From Spirochaeta sp. LUC14_002_19_P3 (GTDB lineage: Bacteria; Spirochaetota; Spirochaetia; DSM-2461): 37,359 nt of DNA. The stretch spans positions 1-37,359 of the forward strand of contig MUIB01000116.1 of the NCBI GenBank assembly GCA_002084135.1. The letters run 5' to 3'. The position numbers were made by a program, and so were the translations under genes. Positions 33,999 to 37,359 of this stretch are shown here, one piece after another (the first letter of the stretch is position 1; each line of letters starts with the position of its first letter). The notes beneath the pieces are model-generated. The model made no database searches. It had not been told where the DNA came from and worked only from the letters and a program-made list of their open reading frames with translations.

Positions 33999-35219
33999 AT
34001 GGTGAAAATGCTGGTATCGGTTGCAAGGGATAATGTAAAACAGGCAGAATTGCCCCGCGCCGACAAGAATAAGACTGAAAAGACGCAGTCCTTTTCTGAA
34101 AAAATGAAAAAAGCCCAGATAGATACGATTGAAGACCCGGAAAAAAAATCAGCTGGCCGTATTTCTAGGGAATTACAGTCTCAATCCCTTCGTAGTTCAG
34201 GGAAAGGCAAATTGCGGGGTGTGGAATTAAACGATGCGGAAAAGAATAAAAAAATTATTCCATTCCCCAGCCGACTGCCGGAAGAATCCCGCCCGGTGGA
34301 AGCTCTTCTAAAAGGATTAAAATCCAGAGCTGAGGCTAAAGAGGTTATTGAAGGCAAAAAGAAAAGCCTTTCCGGGGATAAACGGGAAGAATCGAAAACG
34401 GTAAAGCCAGCGAATACGGAACTGTTTTTTGCTTTGGCCCAGAAAGAGGAGGGGGTGGAGAATACCGGAAAAAACCGGGGAGAAAAAAAAGAAGCACCTA
34501 AGGCGGAGCTCCGTCTAAAACCCCAAACAGGTGAATTGCCCCGGCTGAACACCCCGAACCTTACCAGCACAGCCGGTAAGGTTTCCATTGTGGATGTCCG
34601 TAAGACAGCTCTGAACCAGAGCAGCCGCGGAGAGAAGAAAACCAGCAGAAGTGAAAAATTCCAATTAGCCGGGAAATCGGATACTTCTTCTCAAACCAAC
34701 GATGCCCGCTTCGCGATTGCCGAGACAACGATTGAAATCGATAAGGAACCGGGAATTAAACTGAACAACCAGAGCGCGGCCAGGGTGCTGTCCGACAAAA
34801 TTAATGGGCAGGCTGGCAGCGAGATAGTCCGTCAGGTTAAGGTTGTGCTCAACCAGGCGCAGGCTGGCGAAATTCGTATAAACCTGCGTCCGGAAAACTT
34901 GGGATCGGTGCGGGTAAGCATTCAAATGGAAGATAGCCACCTTACCGGAAAGATTTTGGTGGATTCCATCGCTGCCCGGGATGCGTTCCGCACTACTCTG
35001 GATGGTTTGCAGGCGAAACTTATTGAAAGCGGCTTTTCTTCCGCCGATATTGAAGTATTATGGGACGATCGGAATTCCAACCGGAACTTTTCCCATCAGG
35101 ATGAGCCGTACGGCTTTACCGATGAAAAAAGCAACCGCGAGAAACAAAGAGCCACCGAGGAGTTTGAAGTCCTGGCGGCCCGTCCCATCGGATATGAACA
35201 GATTAATTTGGTTATTTAG
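33999..35219 (+). CDS. fliK: Flagellar hook-length control protein FliK
   Basis: FliK is the exported ruler that measures the hook and switches the export gate to late substrates. The 406-residue protein has a long, polar, Lys/Glu/Ser-rich and largely disordered N-terminal part (about 1-265). The conserved C-terminal hook-control domain (about 268-355) contains AQAGEIRINLRPENLGSVRV, LTGKILVDS and an amphipathic helix. The last 50 residues are charged. The ribosome site AAAGGTG lies 7 nt before the ATG. In Borrelia the gene at this place was called flbC. Confidence 0.9.
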   Translation: MVKMLVSVARDNVKQAELPRADKNKTEKTQSFSEKMKKAQIDTIEDPEKKSAGRISRELQSQSLRSSGKGKLRGVELNDAEKNKKIIPFPSRLPEESRPVEALLKGLKSRAEAKEVIEGKKKSLSGDKREESKTVKPANTELFFALAQKEEGVENTGKNRGEKKEAPKAELRLKPQTGELPRLNTPNLTSTAGKVSIVDVRKTALNQSSRGEKKTSRSEKFQLAGKSDTSSQTNDARFAIAETTIEIDKEPGIKLNNQSAARVLSDKINGQAGSEIVRQVKVVLNQAQAGEIRINLRPENLGSVRVSIQMEDSHLTGKILVDSIAARDAFRTTLDGLQAKLIESGFSSADIEVLWDDRNSNRNFSHQDEPYGFTDEKSNREKQRATEEFEVLAARPIGYEQINLVI

Positions 35220-35230
35220 CAGGAGTAAGC

Positions 35231-35668
35231 ATGGATATAGCACCTACAATCAGCGGCGTGAACCAGGCAACTTTAGAAATGCAGGTAAACGCATTCAATA
35301 AAACCCTGAACGGCACAAGCAGTTCGCGGAATCTCGACAAGGATGATTTTTTGAAGATTCTTATGACCCAGCTTCAGCATCAGGACCCTTCCAAGCCCAT
35401 GGAAGACCGGGAATTCATCGCCCAGATGGCGCAGTTTTCCTCGCTGGAGCAGATGACCAACATGAGCAGACAGTTTACCGAGCTCTCGGCGGCCATGAAG
35501 GGTTCTCAGGCCTTGAGTCTTGTTGGCCGCAATGTTGAGGTTCTGCACGGCGATGAGTCTGTTACCGGGCTTGTTGAGGCTGTTACCGGTGGAATCTTTC
35601 CTCAGGTTATGGTGAATGGCATGTATTACGACTTCGATGAAGTCGCCAAAGTTATGAAGGAGAATTAA
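35231..35668 (+). CDS. flgD: Flagellar hook capping / scaffold protein FlgD
   Basis: FlgD caps the growing hook and is removed once the hook is complete. The 145-residue protein carries the N-terminal signature: DKDDFLKILMTQLQHQDPSKPM then REFIAQMAQFSSLEQMTNM (about 36-76), and a short beta region (LVGRNVEVLHGDES to GMYYDFDEV). It is much shorter than the enteric protein (about 230 residues) because it lacks the tudor and Fn3-type head domains; short forms of this kind are normal in spirochaetes and Bacillus. It starts 11 nt after fliK with GGAG upstream. Confidence 0.94.
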   Translation: MDIAPTISGVNQATLEMQVNAFNKTLNGTSSSRNLDKDDFLKILMTQLQHQDPSKPMEDREFIAQMAQFSSLEQMTNMSRQFTELSAAMKGSQALSLVGRNVEVLHGDESVTGLVEAVTGGIFPQVMVNGMYYDFDEVAKVMKEN

Positions 35669-35672
35669 GATT

Positions 35673-37085
35673 ATGATGCGATCACTTTATTCCGGTGTAT
35701 CCGGACTGCAAAACCATCAAATTCGGATGGATGTTATAGGTAATAATATTTCTAATGTGAACACAACCGGGTTCAAAAAGGGGAGGGTGAATTTTCAGGA
35801 TCTTATTTCTCAGAACATGAGCGGCGCGGCCAGGCCAACCGAAGAGCTGGGCGGGGTGAACCCCAAGCAGATTGGCCTGGGCATGACTGTTGCCGCCATT
35901 GATACCATTCATACGCAGGGCTCTTTGCAGTCCACTGGTGTTGTAAGCGATATCTCCATTCAGGGCAATGGTTTTTATGTCCTTCGCAGCGGGGATACTC
36001 AGCTTTATACCCGCGCCGGGGCCTTTTCCCTGGACAGCGAGGGTTATCTGGTAAATCCCGCCAACGGCATGCGGGTGCAGGGCTGGCTGCCGGAAGTGCT
36101 GGCAGATGGTCAGATTGGGGCAATTCGAACCAGTAGCGATGTAGAAGACCTCATTATTCCGGTCGGTTCAAAGGATCCGGCCAAGGCCACGGCACTGGTG
36201 GAGCTGGCCTGCAACCTCGACAAACGAACGCCCATTATTCCTGAGGGTGCCACGCCGGCGACAATAGCGGAAGGAACATGGAGCCTGAACAAAACCCTAT
36301 ATGATCCTTTCGGCAATGCCCATATTATGCGGATGAATTTTACCCGCACGCCTGGCATTAATAACTCCTGGGATGTTGTGGTGCAGGTCGATCCGGACAG
36401 ACCGGCAGATGCCGATGTGCCTTCCAATGTTACTCTGGGCTTCGATCCGGCCACCGCGGCAGGCAATGCCAACGGCGAGGGAGAATTTACCATAACATTT
36501 GATAATTTAGGAGCCCTGGCGACAGTTGTTGATGCGCAGGGTAATATCGTGGATGCCGGACGGCTTCAAATTCCTGTTACTTTTGATATTGAAAATGATG
36601 CTGTGGGTGAAATTCAGACTCAGGAATTTCTTCTGGATCTTGGTGAAGTTGGCAGCTACACCAATTCCACTACCCAGTTCGCGGAAACTTCCAGCACCAA
36701 AGCCTACCGCCAGGACGGCTATACCATGGGGTATCTGGAAACATTTAACATCGATCAGAAGGGTGTTATCAGAGGAGTCTATTCAAACGGCACGGAGCGG
36801 GATTTAGGGCAGGTGGCTCTGGCGAGCTTTACGAATCCTGGTGGTTTAACCAAAACCGGCGAAACGGCGTTTATGCGCTCCATCAATTCCGGGGATGCTC
36901 TGATTGGCCCCTCGGGTGTCGCCGGGAAGGGTAAGATTATCTCTGGTACTCTGGAGATGAGCAATGTAGACCTGGCTGAACAGTTTACGGACATGATTGT
37001 TACTCAGCGTGGTTTTCAGTCAAACAGCAAAACCATTCAGACTTCCGATCAGATGCTCCAGGAACTGCTCACCTTAAAGCGGTAG
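35673..37085 (+). CDS. flgE: Flagellar hook protein FlgE
   Basis: FlgE polymerises into the hook, the joint between rod and filament, here in the periplasm. The 470-residue protein has the N-terminal helix and motif MRSLYSGVSGLQNHQIRMDVIGNNISNVNT, the GNGFYVL region, central hook domains and the C-terminal NVDLAEQFTDMIVTQRGFQSNSKTI helix. Lys167 (GSKDP) and Cys180 (LACNLD) are 13 residues apart. As I recall, Lys165 and Cys178 of Treponema denticola FlgE, also 13 apart, form the lysinoalanine crosslink that welds spirochaete hooks. Two ATGs stand together at the start; the first is used, with AAGGAG upstream. The gene starts 4 nt after flgD. Confidence 0.97.
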   Translation: MMRSLYSGVSGLQNHQIRMDVIGNNISNVNTTGFKKGRVNFQDLISQNMSGAARPTEELGGVNPKQIGLGMTVAAIDTIHTQGSLQSTGVVSDISIQGNGFYVLRSGDTQLYTRAGAFSLDSEGYLVNPANGMRVQGWLPEVLADGQIGAIRTSSDVEDLIIPVGSKDPAKATALVELACNLDKRTPIIPEGATPATIAEGTWSLNKTLYDPFGNAHIMRMNFTRTPGINNSWDVVVQVDPDRPADADVPSNVTLGFDPATAAGNANGEGEFTITFDNLGALATVVDAQGNIVDAGRLQIPVTFDIENDAVGEIQTQEFLLDLGEVGSYTNSTTQFAETSSTKAYRQDGYTMGYLETFNIDQKGVIRGVYSNGTERDLGQVALASFTNPGGLTKTGETAFMRSINSGDALIGPSGVAGKGKIISGTLEMSNVDLAEQFTDMIVTQRGFQSNSKTIQTSDQMLQELLTLKR

Positions 37086-37096
37086 TATAATGGAAA

Positions 37097-37115
37097 GCCC
37101 CTGAATACCGGGGGC
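37097..37115 (+). promoter_or_regulatory. Stem-loop before the flbD ribosome site
   Basis: GCCCC (37097-37101) can pair with GGGGC (37111-37115) across a 9-nt loop. The GGAGGTG ribosome site of flbD begins immediately after. No T-run follows. It lies in the 41-nt gap between flgE and flbD and may slow exonucleases or mark a processing point between the abundant hook message and downstream genes. Confidence 0.35.
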
Positions 37116-37126
37116 GGAGGTGCTTA

Positions 37127-37336
37127 ATGATACAGGTTCATTTACCGGGCAAGGCCGACAGGCATGTACTGCTGAATCCTCATCTCATTGAGTACGCTGA
37201 AGCTGTCGGCACAGGGCGAACATCGCTGGTACTAACAACTGGCAAGCATTTTATTGTAACCGAAACGGCAGATGAAATTCGTTCTCTGGTTATTGCTTAC
37301 AGACGAGAAATAGGCTTTTCGGCTCAAGAGGAGTAG
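37127..37336 (+). CDS. flbD: FlbD-family small flagellar protein
   Basis: A 69-residue protein that starts MIQVHLPGKADRHVLLNPHLIEYAE, with the I-x-V-T/H-x-L ... x-LN-x-x-x-I-E pattern of the FlbD family, and continues with TSLVLTTGKHFIVTETADEIRSLVI. FlbD proteins lie between flgE and motA in spirochaetes and many Bacillota; in Bacillus the relative SwrD helps stator function. The spirochaete protein is not the response regulator of the same name in Caulobacter. GGAGGTG precedes the ATG, and motA starts 3 nt after its stop. Confidence 0.9.
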   Translation: MIQVHLPGKADRHVLLNPHLIEYAEAVGTGRTSLVLTTGKHFIVTETADEIRSLVIAYRREIGFSAQEE

Positions 37337-37339
37337 TTT

Positions 37340-37359
37340 GTGGACATAGCAACAATAGG
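37340..37359 (+). CDS. motA: Flagellar stator protein MotA, first codons only
   Basis: A GTG at 37340, with AGAGGAG 6 nt or more upstream inside the end of flbD, begins a frame reading M-D-I-A-T-I before the window ends. MotA of spirochaetes and many other bacteria begins MDIATI(I)G, and motA is the gene that follows flbD in this operon type. Only six complete codons are visible, so the call rests on position plus this short match. Confidence 0.75.

Overview
The window reads as a chromosomal segment of a spirochaete, most likely a Treponema-like member of the Spirochaetales with a G+C content of about one half. The evidence is the gene order: a short division and cell-wall cluster (mraZ to ftsZ) runs into xer, dprA, hslVU and a motility operon. 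That operon carries the spirochaete-type order fliJ-flbB-fliK-flgD-flgE-flbD-motA. FlgE also keeps the Lys/Cys pair that crosslinks spirochaete hooks. Assignment to a termite-gut-type lineage would be a guess from base composition only.

Region 1 (1-9746, minus strand) is one enormous open frame of at least 3,248 codons that runs off the left edge. It encodes an exported, mostly helical protein. Tryptophans are spaced alternately 14 and 15 residues apart in two distant segments. Near the visible C-terminal side there is a hydrophobic Gly/Ala block like those ahead of toxin domains in polymorphic-toxin proteins. The end of the protein is outside the window, and the family is not securely recognised.

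Region 2 (9747-12318) holds a minus-strand cobS-tsaE pair and then an accessory spacer. The spacer carries two copies of a roughly 150-bp element with 17-bp inverted ends (GGGyACCTCTAAAAAAC), a 60/61-bp tandem duplication of one element end, and a 38-codon membrane peptide with its own promoter and a terminator formed from the repeat. Single 3' ends of the same element recur at 19666-19682, where one supplies the ftsA stop codon, and at 26423-26437 after hslU.

Region 3 (12278-21005, plus strand) is the division and wall cluster mraZ-rsmH-ftsL-murF-mraY-ftsW-ftsQ-ftsA-ftsZ, tightly packed. A three-copy, 10-bp-period operator sits just before mraZ, and a near-consensus sigma-70 promoter sits inside the cluster before mraY. 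The genes make and flip wall precursor (MurF, MraY), polymerise septal glycan (FtsW) and build the Z-ring (FtsA, FtsZ) and its membrane partners (FtsL, FtsQ).

Region 4 (20989-26393) has overlapping genes for two tyrosine recombinases (XerD- and XerC-like), a TPR lipoprotein, DprA, and the HslVU protease and unfoldase. The order xerC-hslV-hslU followed by flgB matches that of Bacillus, minus codY.

Region 5 (26566-37359) is the flagellar operon flgB-flgC-fliE-fliF-fliG-fliH-fliI-fliJ-flbB-fliK-flgD-flgE-flbD-motA. It encodes rod, MS-ring, switch, export ATPase complex, periplasmic collar, hook and stator parts of the periplasmic flagellum. The last gene is cut by the right edge.
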